Origin: Phormidium tenue FACHB-886
GTDB taxonomy: Bacteria > Cyanobacteriota > Cyanobacteriia > Elainellales > Elainellaceae
DNA: 64,000 bases
NCBI RefSeq assembly: GCF_014764505.1
Contig: NZ_JACXWX010000001.1
Coordinates: 372,001 to 436,000, forward strand
Direction: 5' to 3'
In this document: positions 45,279 through 54,008 of the stretch, one piece after another
Layout of the letters: the number at the start of each line of letters is the position of its first letter
Numbering within the stretch: position 1 is the stretch's first letter
Position numbers and translations under genes: made by a program
The notes under the pieces: model-generated
What the model saw: only the letters and a program-made list of their open reading frames with translations
Told to the model about the DNA's origin: nothing
The model's database searches: none

Positions 45279-47084
45279 TTAAAACAGCAGATCCGCACCA
45301 ATCTCTCGTAAGTCGATTGCATACTGGCTGCCTTGCCCTGCTGCCCAAGTTGCTACCAACAAGCCGTGCTGCTCAAATGGAGTAATTGCCGTCACTCCAA
45401 CAGGCATTTGCATCAAACCCACTTGCCGTCCTTCCAAATCTAAGAGGGCAACTTCTCCCTGTTGGTTCGCCACGATGTAGCCCCAATCGACAATTGCTAG
45501 AAAATCAGGCAGGATTCCTGCTACCAATCGGGTAATGCGGTAAGGCTTCAGATTAATTAGCGTTAGCAGTTCGGGATGGTTGCGATCAATTGCCAACAGT
45601 TGATAGGGCGTTGCGGTAAACGTCAAACCTTTGAGCGGTAGCGGCAGCAGCAGCGACCCAATTTCATCTCCTCGCCGCGTTAGCACTTTAATTAACGTTC
45701 CACCCTGAGTTGTGAAGCGAGTTCTTGGTAGATCGAGCACAACCGCCACATGCCGCTCGTCTAGTGCTAATAGCCTGGGAGCCTCTGAGAATGCCTCCTT
45801 AAAAACAAGCTCTAGGGCTGTTCCTGCTAGGGCAATTGGGCGATCGTTCAGGCGTTTAAAATCAAGCTGATAAGATCTAGATTGCTCAGTTGGCGTTAAA
45901 ACTGCGACCCAACTACCTCCAGGAGCAATCGCTATGATGCTATCTTGCTCTAGCTCTAGAAGCGTTTGATAAGTAGCCCCTGATGCAGAGATGAGATGGA
46001 GCGATCGTCGCGTTGCCGCAAAGCAGCCCTGAGGTCGTAGCCACAGCGCTTCCAATGCTGGAACTTCCAAAACAGTAGAGGACAAGGCTTCAGGAGCTAA
46101 GAAGCCAGCCGGATAGTGACTGCAGACAACTCGCTGAGCTTGCGCCTGATAAAGCGTCCTACCAGAAACTACCACATCCGTGACAGGCTGGGCTAAAGGC
46201 TGCTGAGCTTCAAATTTGAACAAGCAATCCGGCGGCTCAGCAGTTGCTAGCAGCAGCGGTCGCTTTCGGGAAGCTTCTGCTGGGGTATTTGGTGGGGCTT
46301 CTTTAAGAGGGATCGCCCGAATTGCCAACAGCATTTCCTCAGCTGATTGAAACCGACGCGCCGATAGCTTTTGCAGAGCCGTAACAATCACCGGTTGCCA
46401 AGCTACTGGAATCGATGCGGGTAGGCTGACCGGATGATTCAAGTGGGCAGACATCAGCTCGGCAGGTGACCCAGCAAATGGTCGATAGCCCGCCAGCATC
46501 TCGTACAACATCACTCCAACAGAATATAAATCTGAAGTTGGAGAATATTCACCATAAAACCGTTCTGGAGCCATATAGGCAGGCGAGCCAGTGTTGCCCA
46601 CCTCCCGCCCTTCAATCGCCTGATTTAGTCGGGCAATCCCAAAATCAGAGATCTGTGCTGTCCAGCCCATAGGCTGGACCTTCAGGAGAATATTCTCCGG
46701 TTTAATATCGCAATGAACAATGCCACGATCATGAGCATGTGCTAGTCCTTCCAGCACATGCACGATTAGCTGAACGCTTTGCGACAGGCTGAGCCGCACT
46801 TCTTCCTTGATCAGGCTCCGCAGCGTTCCTCCCTCGCAGTAGTCCATCACCAGATGTCGCCCGGTTGCAGTATGCTCGATCGCTTGACAGCCGACAATGT
46901 TAGGATGCCGCAAGCTCAACAAAAATCGCAGCTCCCGCAAAAACTTATGGGTCGAGAACCGTTGAGGATCTAAACTCTTGAGCGCCGCTAACCTGCCCGT
47001 TTGGCGGTGCACTGCACAAAAAACGAGACCAAACTGCCCCTGTCCAACCAAACCAAGGAACCGATAGTGGGATCGTTTGGGCAC
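45279..47084 (-). CDS. Serine/threonine protein kinase with C-terminal propeller-like domain
   Basis: A 601-residue Hanks-type kinase. The nucleotide loop is LVGQGQFGLVFCA, the Lys is in AALKSL, the catalytic loop is VHCDIKPEN, and DFG is in ISDFGIARL, followed by GSPAYMAPE. The kinase domain spans about residues 8-270. Residues 310-600 form beta-rich repeats like a propeller. No membrane helix is visible. The start is GTG at 47084. It ends a minus-strand series with V4R and phycobilisome-like genes, in the position of the kinase SpkG (Slr0152) of the Synechocystis slr0144-slr0152 operon. A role in PSII assembly is inferred from that context. Confidence 0.87.
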   Translation of the reverse strand: MPKRSHYRFLGLVGQGQFGLVFCAVHRQTGRLAALKSLDPQRFSTHKFLRELRFLLSLRHPNIVGCQAIEHTATGRHLVMDYCEGGTLRSLIKEEVRLSLSQSVQLIVHVLEGLAHAHDRGIVHCDIKPENILLKVQPMGWTAQISDFGIARLNQAIEGREVGNTGSPAYMAPERFYGEYSPTSDLYSVGVMLYEMLAGYRPFAGSPAELMSAHLNHPVSLPASIPVAWQPVIVTALQKLSARRFQSAEEMLLAIRAIPLKEAPPNTPAEASRKRPLLLATAEPPDCLFKFEAQQPLAQPVTDVVVSGRTLYQAQAQRVVCSHYPAGFLAPEALSSTVLEVPALEALWLRPQGCFAATRRSLHLISASGATYQTLLELEQDSIIAIAPGGSWVAVLTPTEQSRSYQLDFKRLNDRPIALAGTALELVFKEAFSEAPRLLALDERHVAVVLDLPRTRFTTQGGTLIKVLTRRGDEIGSLLLPLPLKGLTFTATPYQLLAIDRNHPELLTLINLKPYRITRLVAGILPDFLAIVDWGYIVANQQGEVALLDLEGRQVGLMQMPVGVTAITPFEQHGLLVATWAAGQGSQYAIDLREIGADLLF

Positions 47085-47187
47085 GAGGGAGATGAGGGTA
47101 AGGAGTAAGGATGAAGAAATGAAATCCCAACTCTATTTTAGGAGACGGATGAAGTTACTCTCCTAAGAGAAGGATTTAACTACAAAA

Positions 47188-47838
47188 CTATTCGCAGAGG
47201 CGCTGCATAAGTTCGTCGTGGCTAGCAGTGGCTATCATCGTTTCGGCAGGTTCTAAACGTTTAGTTAAGCCTAAAACAAAGCGATTGCAGTCTGCACCCA
47301 TTGATTCGCAGGTAGTTTGGAGGCAGTGCAAATCCCGGCCCGTAAGCTGACTGAAGAAAGAGCTGAGGACGCCAGCTTCCAAATAACAAGCGGGCTGGTT
47401 GCGCTGAGCGGATTTGGCGAAAGGAGAATTCCAAATTTTGATTACCAAAAAACCGCGATTTTGATAACTCTGATCCAACTCTAGCTTGCCCCAACCGTGA
47501 GTCACCCAACACTGCTGCAACGCCTGCAAAAACTCCACCATTGCCATATCTGCAGGCGAGGTGTGATAGTAGTCGGTTAGCTGTTCACAGAAGCGGGTGT
47601 AGAAGTTTTTGCCCCACCAGCGCCCGCAGTTAAACAGCACCAGCCGCGCTGCTTGCCCTGTCTCTCGATCCAGCCCTGTATAGATAGCTTGAATTAACGT
47701 TTCCGGCAGAGCAATCAAGCGATCGCTCTGCCGATTTTCAATCAGCCCCATCTCTATGTCACCCCGCACATAAGTATCGGGGGCAAAGTAGTTGCCGGGA
47801 ATCTGAGGCTCGGTAAGCAGGTCTGCAATAGAGATCAT
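47188..47838 (-). CDS. V4R-domain protein (Slr0144-like)
   Basis: A 216-residue protein with a C-terminal 4-vinyl-reductase (V4R) domain, about residues 75-195. CYLEAGVLSSFFSQLTGRDL and CESMGADCNRFVLG (two Cys) are its typical end. V4R domains bind small hydrophobic ligands such as tetrapyrroles or phenols. It resembles Slr0144/Slr0147 of the PSII-assembly operon, and a second V4R protein is encoded at 48704-49387. It lies 103 nt upstream of the kinase gene and 29 nt downstream of a phycobilisome-like gene. Confidence 0.8.
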   Translation of the reverse strand: MISIADLLTEPQIPGNYFAPDTYVRGDIEMGLIENRQSDRLIALPETLIQAIYTGLDRETGQAARLVLFNCGRWWGKNFYTRFCEQLTDYYHTSPADMAMVEFLQALQQCWVTHGWGKLELDQSYQNRGFLVIKIWNSPFAKSAQRNQPACYLEAGVLSSFFSQLTGRDLHCLQTTCESMGADCNRFVLGLTKRLEPAETMIATASHDELMQRLCE

Positions 47839-47867
47839 GAGCGCAAGAATAAGGGGTGAAGAGTTGA

Positions 47868-48359
47868 CTAGCCGATTACTGCACCATTTAACGATTCTGC
47901 TGCCTGGGGCATCAGAGCGCTTTGTGCCTTCAACAATAGTGGACTGAGCAGGTTCATCTGGTTGCCCAGCGTTTGGCGGAGGCGCTGGTTTAAAAGCTGA
48001 TGGAGGCGCATGTCGATCGCCTGCGTTTGGTAAACTTCAACGGTGGGCGCAATCCAGTTAATAAAGCGATCGCGCACAATCGTTTCTTGATCGATTAGCA
48101 TCGCCATTGCGCAATGGCGCAACATCAGTAGAGCATTTTTGAGGCTACGCTCTAAATCTTCTGTTTTTGCCTGCGGCAACTCTATCTGGAGCTGATCGGC
48201 AACCCATTGCATAATTTCTATTTCCCGATCGCGCAAGCTTCGATAGGCTGCCAGCCGTTCAGGAATGGACTTCACATATTGAGACACCAGCTTCAGTTCG
48301 TCAATCTTGAGATAACGATTTTCTGCGTCATCAAAAATTTCTTCAATTTGGGGATGCAT
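47868..48359 (-). CDS. Phycobilisome-like (globin-fold) protein without bilin cysteine
   Basis: A 163-residue helical protein. FDDAENRYLKIDELKLVSQYVKSIPERLAAY follows the start of allophycocyanin-type proteins (DAExRYLxxxEL..YVxS..RL). It has no Cys-x-Arg-Asp at the position where allophycocyanin attaches phycocyanobilin, so it probably carries no chromophore, or binds one non-covalently. It may be a chaperone, a light sensor or a structural part. The cluster position resembles Slr0146. It is 30 nt from the V4R gene downstream and 30 nt from the small gene upstream. Confidence 0.72.
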   Translation of the reverse strand: MHPQIEEIFDDAENRYLKIDELKLVSQYVKSIPERLAAYRSLRDREIEIMQWVADQLQIELPQAKTEDLERSLKNALLMLRHCAMAMLIDQETIVRDRFINWIAPTVEVYQTQAIDMRLHQLLNQRLRQTLGNQMNLLSPLLLKAQSALMPQAAESLNGAVIG

Positions 48360-48389
48360 GGGAAAGAGGAAGAATGAAGGGATGAGGCG

Positions 48390-48707
48390 TTAAAACAGGT
48401 CAGAGAAGTTATCGAGAGTCAGGAAGTCTGTGGCTGAGTTGTCAATTATGATGCCCTTGCTAGAATCGGAAACAGTGGCGATCGCACCTCCATCCCAATT
48501 CACAGCACCCAAGAATTCTCGCACCTTCAGCGTCAGGCTGAGGGACTGCTCGCTGCCCGACTGAAGAGCCGTGCGTTTGAGTTCTTGAACAACTGGAGGA
48601 TAATTGTCCCAATTAAAAGCAGTGAAAAACTGTTGAACTGTTTGCCGCTTCCAAACAGGCGAAGAGTGAGGCTTGGAGCCATTGCCATTTCGCAGAGCCA
48701 TATTCAT
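48390..48707 (-). CDS. Small protein with two NWD-type repeats (Slr0145-like)
   Basis: A 105-residue protein. Two related segments, VQQFFTAFNWDNYPP and VREFLGAVNWDG, are followed by TLDNFSDLF. No membrane segment is present. Its ATGA start overlaps the stop of the upstream V4R gene by 4 nt (48704-48707), so translation is coupled. Function is unknown. The position between a V4R and a phycobilisome-like gene matches Slr0145 in Synechocystis (inference). Confidence 0.7.
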   Translation of the reverse strand: MNMALRNGNGSKPHSSPVWKRQTVQQFFTAFNWDNYPPVVQELKRTALQSGSEQSLSLTLKVREFLGAVNWDGGAIATVSDSSKGIIIDNSATDFLTLDNFSDLF

Positions 48708-49387
48708 CGCAGCAGTTCCCCAGATCTCAAACGTTTTTCAATATCGCGGGCAGTCGCCCCTTCATTCATCCAAAAGGCAGCCGCATCAATCCGGTCCTGC
48801 CCACCCAGCAGGAACTTGCAGTATGTTTCGCCCATTGAGTAGCACTGAATCTCGATGCAACTGAGCTGCTTTCTCACCAGCTCTGTGAAGAAACCTGCAA
48901 ACAAACCGGCATATAGAAAACAGACTGGTTTACCCACATCGCCCAGCGTACGCGCTACTGCTGAGTCAAAGATGTTGATAAACATGAATCCCTGCTTGCG
49001 ATCGCCCATGTCCACCTCCCAGCGCCCCCATCCTTGTGAAGTAAAGGGCCACCACCATGTTTCTAGCAAAAACAGCAGGTTGGTTTGGCGGATATTGCGG
49101 TCAAATTCCTCTTGAAACCATTTTTCAAAGAAGAAAGCATCTTTCTGCCCCCATTCACAGCCGATCGTATACATGGTGGCAGCAGCGGCATCCCCCACTT
49201 CTTCCTGCAATCCTTCAACCAAGCCAATGATGAAGTCTTCAGTAGTCAGCAGGTTTTGGCTACCGTTCCAGTCAACGATAGTGCCTTTGTCAGGGTCGAA
49301 CTGGAAGAACTCCCGAAAGCCGTAATGGTTGTGCTTTTTGGGATACTTCCGCTTTACTGGATGTTGGGTATCGATCAGGCTGATCAT
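48704..49387 (-). CDS. V4R-domain protein (Slr0147-like)
   Basis: A 227-residue protein with a V4R domain in the C-terminal two thirds. LLFLLETWWWPFTSQGWGRWEVD and FLYAGLFAGFFTELVRKQLSCIEIQC (split over two strands) are typical. YSMGETYCKFLLGG is the terminal Cys motif. It is the larger of the two V4R proteins in the cluster. It sits downstream of one phycobilisome-like gene and overlaps the small gene by 4 nt. Tetrapyrrole binding is plausible from the family but not shown. Confidence 0.8.
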   Translation of the reverse strand: MISLIDTQHPVKRKYPKKHNHYGFREFFQFDPDKGTIVDWNGSQNLLTTEDFIIGLVEGLQEEVGDAAAATMYTIGCEWGQKDAFFFEKWFQEEFDRNIRQTNLLFLLETWWWPFTSQGWGRWEVDMGDRKQGFMFINIFDSAVARTLGDVGKPVCFLYAGLFAGFFTELVRKQLSCIEIQCYSMGETYCKFLLGGQDRIDAAAFWMNEGATARDIEKRLRSGELLR

Positions 49388-49619
49388 AAGCAGGAATGAG
49401 GGATGAATGGAGCGCTAATTAGTTTTGATTGGAAATGGAGGAAAACTAGCTTTTAACCTGAGGGGAGGTGAAAATTGAGCATTCTAGAGTTTGAGCACAT
49501 CTACGCAGGCAATGTGGAGCAAAAACGGCATCTAGACTTAGGCTCAAGGTTCCCGCTCGTCTGTGAAATCTAACATCATCATACGGCGAGGAGGCAGGTA
49601 GGAAATTTCTAGTCTTTCC

Positions 49620-50096
49620 TCAAGCAACTGCTCCTAGCGATCGACGAGTCAGTTCAAGGATTGGACAAACGAGATTAGCTTGAGGAGGCGTGAGGTGGTG
49701 CTTCATAAGGTCTTGCAGGACTTGATAGGTTATGTTACAAGCCCGCTCTGCTTTAAACGCTCGTATGATGGTCTGAAACCACAGCAAAAACAGATCCTGC
49801 AGTGTATCGGGGTCATTTATCAACATAGCAACAGCCGTGTAGCGAAGAGTGCGAAGCGTGTCACGTTTCCACTTAGCGCTAACATCTTCTTGCCCACTCC
49901 TAAAGATTGTGGGGTCGAGCGATTGCAGCTTGACATAGGCTTGCTGTATTAGTGTCGCTTCTAGTTCTTGCAGCTTTTGATAGGTTTGCAGCCGCAGATT
50001 GAACGATTGGACATAATCAGTCATGAATTGCAGTTCGGCGTCAGTAGCATAGCGCCCGTCCGCTTCAAGGCTGAGGGATTTTAGTTGGCTGAGCAT
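49620..50096 (-). CDS. Phycobilisome-like protein without bilin cysteine (Slr0146/Slr0149-like)
   Basis: A 158-residue helical protein that reads like an allophycocyanin subunit: EADGRYATDAELQFMTDYV, SFNLRLQTYQKLQ, then WKRDTLRTLRYTAVAML. The Cys of the usual C-x-R-D bilin site is Trp here, so covalent bilin attachment at that site is not expected. Together with the gene at 47868 it forms a pair of diverged paralogues in one cluster. Gaps to neighbours are 124 nt (ferredoxin) and 232 nt (V4R). Confidence 0.78.
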   Translation of the reverse strand: MLSQLKSLSLEADGRYATDAELQFMTDYVQSFNLRLQTYQKLQELEATLIQQAYVKLQSLDPTIFRSGQEDVSAKWKRDTLRTLRYTAVAMLINDPDTLQDLFLLWFQTIIRAFKAERACNITYQVLQDLMKHHLTPPQANLVCPILELTRRSLGAVA

Positions 50097-50219
50097 AGGA
50101 AATGAGGAGATGAAGGAATAAATTCAGTCTTCCCGATTGGGGAAAGCAGCGAGCAATTATTAACTTTCTTCAATCAGATCCAGGTTCTGCTGCGATTGAA
50201 GGCGGTCACTCCTTATACG

Positions 50220-50705
50220 TCATACGTCGGTGCTGCGCGAGAAGAATTCTCCGTAATTGAAGCTGGTAGAGCTCTCGATCTGCTTTAGCATCGATCGCGT
50301 GATCAGTTTGCCTTCTTCAACTAGCACTTGACCTGTTACGGGATGTAGCAAGTTTTGCTCTGCCCGCCGTCCAATTAGCGCTTCAATATCTTTAATGGAG
50401 TTGATGTACATCCCTGGCGGCAGTTCCACAACTACACCATTTGCCAATACACGTGCCTGACAGGCAAGGCGCGAATTGGGCTTGCAGGACGTAATGACTT
50501 CTAGGGTGCGCTGTTCACGGCGGCTGATGGCAGAGAGCGCACCCATGCCGTTTTTCACATAGACATGGCAGGTCGCACACATACCCCGCCCTCCACATTC
50601 TCTTAAAACGTCAAGATCTTTGTCGATTAGAACCGACAGCAGGTTGCCGTTGGTCTCAATACCAGTCTCTTGAGCGATCGGCTCTAAGCGAACAATTTTC
50701 ACCAT
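50220..50705 (-). CDS. 2Fe-2S ferredoxin-like protein with C-terminal extension (Slr0148-like)
   Basis: A 161-residue protein. The cluster motif is ECGGRGMCATCHVY (C-x5-C-x2-C) with a fourth Cys in RLACQARVL. This spacing fits adrenodoxin-type or diverged plant-type domains rather than PetF. About 55 residues follow the domain, ending in SSTSFNYGEFFSRST. It is 39 nt downstream of the Roadblock-like gene. In Synechocystis a similar ferredoxin (Slr0148) belongs to the PSII-assembly operon. Confidence 0.85.
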   Translation of the reverse strand: MVKIVRLEPIAQETGIETNGNLLSVLIDKDLDVLRECGGRGMCATCHVYVKNGMGALSAISRREQRTLEVITSCKPNSRLACQARVLANGVVVELPPGMYINSIKDIEALIGRRAEQNLLHPVTGQVLVEEGKLITRSMLKQIESSTSFNYGEFFSRSTDV

Positions 50706-50744
50706 AAGAACTTTCTGCTTCTATCAAAGATAAGTAAGTCTGGA

Positions 50745-51584
50745 TTACGGATTAGGCAGCAGAAGCGCCTGCTGAGAGGCATTCAGGGCTTTTTGTCGAA
50801 CGGTCTTGGGAAAAGTGCGAATCACTTTTCCACAGCGATCGATAAAGGCTGCTACCCATTGTTGAAGCTGCTGCTGCTGCTCTGGAGAAGCGAGCATCGT
50901 TTCGTCGGCTTGCCCTGCAAAGCTGATTTGCGCCTTGCGATCGACCTGAAATTGACTCAACCATTCACTATCTGGGCAGGTCACCTTCCAGCTATTTGCC
51001 ACCACGCTTGCCCCTAAGTATTGCGTACTAAAGTGGCTGAGCTGATTGAGGGCAGCCAGCAGATCGTGGAGGAAGACAGCAGACGAAGCGGCGAGAGACT
51101 CTTCTTCTAGCGGAGCTGGAAGGTCTTTAGAGAGGGAATGGCTTGGGGATACAGCAGGAACAGCAGGAGCAACGACTGCCTCTTGATGTTCACGGGGTGC
51201 TGGCTTGAGAAAGGGAGTTGTTCCAGCAAGATGACGGAAGGTGGCGATCGCATCAGTGATATTGCCTTGCAGTTCAGCTTTAAGGCGGCTGATAGTCTCT
51301 GTATAGGGATCGTCTAGAGTGTTCGACATCAAGACGAGGAGAATAATACCGTGGTCTAATTTGTACAGATGGATCAGACACCCGTTGAACTGTAGCTCTA
51401 AGCATTCAAAACCGGGGGGTGTCGTTTCAATCACCTGCTGGATCCCTTGGGCAAGCGCTTCTCTTTGCTGAAAATTCAGCAGACGATCGAAGCCACAGAA
51501 ATAGGGGCGTGATCGTCCATAAATCATGGCTACGCCCATAATTCCTGGTAAATTCAGAAAGTCTTGCACAACCTCCTGTTTCAT
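50745..51584 (-). CDS. Roadblock/LC7-like protein, first gene of the V4R cluster
   Basis: A 279-residue protein. Residues 1-95 look like a Roadblock/LC7 (MglB-like) domain (VVQDFLNLPGIMGVAMIYG, then CLIHLYKLDHGIILLVLMS). A Pro/Ala-rich linker follows (about 120-165) and then a second alpha/beta region (LLAALNQLSHFSTQYLG). Roadblock proteins usually bind small GTPases or scaffold complexes; no GTPase gene is seen nearby. It starts the minus-strand series that leads through the ferredoxin to the kinase. Its assignment is by pattern only. Confidence 0.65.
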   Translation of the reverse strand: MKQEVVQDFLNLPGIMGVAMIYGRSRPYFCGFDRLLNFQQREALAQGIQQVIETTPPGFECLELQFNGCLIHLYKLDHGIILLVLMSNTLDDPYTETISRLKAELQGNITDAIATFRHLAGTTPFLKPAPREHQEAVVAPAVPAVSPSHSLSKDLPAPLEEESLAASSAVFLHDLLAALNQLSHFSTQYLGASVVANSWKVTCPDSEWLSQFQVDRKAQISFAGQADETMLASPEQQQQLQQWVAAFIDRCGKVIRTFPKTVRQKALNASQQALLLPNP

Positions 51585-51977
51585 AAACGTGCCCGAAGTG
51601 CTACATGATGGATCTCAGAAGTGATCGCAATTCCGATTTTGATTTTTCTATTCCAATGCCTAGATATCCAATGCCTAGACAGCAGTACTAGCCTCAGCAA
51701 CTTGAACTGTCAGTTGTATACTCTCTATCGACCCAGAAATCCCTATTCATTATGATTCTTCATAGCTGGGCTTACTCACCTCCCCGTTGGATTTTGCTAA
51801 ACAGCGCAGTTTGTTGGGCTATAGTTTGTCTGGCTGAGTATGGGGAGCTAGGTGCACGGGTCTGTCTTTCGCTTCACTCATCCAAACTGCACTTCTGGAG
51901 CTACACTCTAGAGGCGCTTTACCTACTCATCGCTTCGTTCGGTCCGTTGGCTTTTTCCCCGTTTAGATTTAGCAGCC

Positions 51978-52994
51978 ATGTCTGATCTTCCTTTTACTTT
52001 GGATCAGTTACGCATTCTTAAAGCGATCGCCGCCGAGGGCAGCTTCAAGCGTGCGGCTGATAGCCTGTATGTGTCCCAGCCTGCTGTCAGTCTTCAGGTG
52101 CAAAACCTGGAGCGTCAGCTAGATGTTCCCTTGTTCGATCGCGGTGGCAGGCGAGCGCAGCTGACCGAAGCCGGTCACCTATTGCTGAGCTATGGCGATC
52201 GAATTCTTAGCCTCTGCCAAGAAACCTGTCGGGCGATCGAAGACTTGCAAAACCTACAGGGCGGGACGTTGATTGTGGGAGCCAGCCAAACGACGGGTAC
52301 CTACCTGCTACCCCGAATGCTCGGGCTATTTCGCCAGAAGTATCCTGATGTTGCGGTTCAGCTGCATGTTCACTCTACGCGCCGCACGGCTTGGAGCGTT
52401 GCAAATGGGCAAATCGATCTGGCAATTATTGGGGGTGAAATTCCTCCTGAGCTACAAGATTCTTTAGAAATAATTCCCTATGCAGAAGATGAACTCGCAC
52501 TGATTCTGCCTATTTTTCATCCTTTTGCTCGGCTAAACCAGATTGAGCGGGACGATTTGTACCGCCTGCAATTTATTGCGCTCGATTCTCAATCCACCAT
52601 TCGTAAGGTAATTGACCAAGTACTGACGCGCTGCGGCATTGAAACGCGACGGCTAAAAATTGAGATGGAGCTGAACACAATTGAAGGCATCAAAAACGCA
52701 GTGCAGGCGGGACTAGGCGCCGCTTTTGTGTCGATCTCGGCAATTGAAAAAGAGCTTCAGATGGGCGTGTTGCACCGAGTCCGGATTGAAGGGGTGGTCG
52801 TGAACCGGACACTTTCAGTGATCATCAACCCTAACCGCTATCGCTCCAAAGCAGCTGAAGCCTTTACGAAGGAGATTCTGCCACAGTTTGCTACCCATAA
52901 GTCGCCTGCACCGGGGGAAACGATTGATACCAAACCAGCCTTGGAGCATGGGTTACCGCTAGAAGCACCGATCGGCAGCAATTCGATCGTCTAA
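51978..52994 (+). CDS. rbcR: LysR-type regulator of RubisCO genes (RbcR/Ycf30)
   Basis: A 338-residue LysR regulator. The helix-turn-helix is in [19 protein letters not shown] and [17 protein letters not shown]. The strongly conserved [21 protein letters not shown] and [20 protein letters not shown] identify the RbcR/Ycf30 group, also found in red-algal plastids, which activates rbcLS and senses carbon or redox metabolites. It lies alone on the plus strand, about 390 nt from the divergent Roadblock-like gene. The C-terminal tail after residue 300 is variable. Confidence 0.92.
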   Translation: MSDLPFTLDQLRILKAIAAEGSFKRAADSLYVSQPAVSLQVQNLERQLDVPLFDRGGRRAQLTEAGHLLLSYGDRILSLCQETCRAIEDLQNLQGGTLIVGASQTTGTYLLPRMLGLFRQKYPDVAVQLHVHSTRRTAWSVANGQIDLAIIGGEIPPELQDSLEIIPYAEDELALILPIFHPFARLNQIERDDLYRLQFIALDSQSTIRKVIDQVLTRCGIETRRLKIEMELNTIEGIKNAVQAGLGAAFVSISAIEKELQMGVLHRVRIEGVVVNRTLSVIINPNRYRSKAAEAFTKEILPQFATHKSPAPGETIDTKPALEHGLPLEAPIGSNSIV

Positions 52995-53083
52995 TTTTCG
53001 AGCAGACGATCGGGATTGGGGAGTTTTGCATCTGTATTTTGTAAGGGCACTTCCCTCGCAAAAACACAAGCCCCCTATGATCT

Positions 53084-53881
53084 ATGTTTGATTCCCCGCT
53101 CTGCAAACGCCCTTTCACTCCATTTCCCTTATTTCTCAACAATTGGGGAGCCTTAGAAGGAATCAGGCATCTTGTTCTGGCTGGCTTGGTACTGTTGGGC
53201 AGTTTGATGCTGTACTGGGTAGTGCGCCGCATGCGCCGCAAAAGGTTTAGCGCCCGACAACAGCTGATAGTAGCAATAATGCTGTTGGGGCTGTTAGGGC
53301 TAAATGTGGCGGAGCGAGGATTGACACTATTTCTGCCTGCTGATTCTGGGGAACCTATGGAGGCGATCGTCCTGCTAGGTCGAGGTCCGGATTTTGGTGT
53401 TCCGCGCATTGAGCTAGCTACAGAACTATGGCGAGCGAGCCGTGCCCCGATCGTGTTTGTCAGCGGTACGTGGGATGCGCCTAAAATGCTGACTGAGTTG
53501 CAAGTGAAAGGCATTCCGCCGCAAGCTTTGGATGGTGAAAACTGTTCGCAAACTACTCCCGAAAATGCCATTTTCTCAGCCGCGATTCTGCAGACACAAG
53601 GCATTCACCGAATTTTACTAATTACCGATCCACTGCATCTGTGGCGATCGCTGCTCGACTTTGAAGATGAAGGTTTCTCAGTTGTGCCACATGCTAGCCC
53701 CTTGCCGATGGGTCTAAGCTTCTGGGATAAAAGCTTTCTTGTATTCAGAGAATACTTGTTTATGTTTACTGCTAGTTTGGATAGGCTAGTGCATGGACGG
53801 CACTCCTACCAGTTGGATGAACCAAAGCTAACAGAGCTAGTTGCAGCAGCCCGAGAATACGGACGATCGAACCCTCGTTAG
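53084..53881 (+). CDS. DUF218/YdcF-family membrane protein
   Basis: A 265-residue protein with two N-terminal membrane helices (about residues 27-45 and 62-82) and a DUF218 domain. MEAIVLLGRGPD, APIVFVSGTWDAPKM and ENCSQTTPENAIFSA are the family's conserved blocks, and LLITDPLHLWRS completes the active-site-like cleft. Members are linked to cell-envelope or antibiotic-tolerance roles (SanA, ElyC), but the reaction is unknown. It ends 127 nt before the cyclase-like gene. Confidence 0.88.
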   Translation: MFDSPLCKRPFTPFPLFLNNWGALEGIRHLVLAGLVLLGSLMLYWVVRRMRRKRFSARQQLIVAIMLLGLLGLNVAERGLTLFLPADSGEPMEAIVLLGRGPDFGVPRIELATELWRASRAPIVFVSGTWDAPKMLTELQVKGIPPQALDGENCSQTTPENAIFSAAILQTQGIHRILLITDPLHLWRSLLDFEDEGFSVVPHASPLPMGLSFWDKSFLVFREYLFMFTASLDRLVHGRHSYQLDEPKLTELVAAAREYGRSNPR

Positions 53882-54008
53882 CTCCTAAAGCAATCGCCAC
53901 ATCAGTTAGGACAGAGACATTTTTGTGGGCGTGCGGAGCATAACAATGTCTTAGCATGGTGATGGCAGCTATAGGATCGAAAGATAGCCGTTTCTCGATC
54001 GATTTGCC

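Noticed and set aside
51752-51985. Plus-strand frame before rbcR
   Set aside because: It overlaps the well-supported rbcR start and has no independent support.
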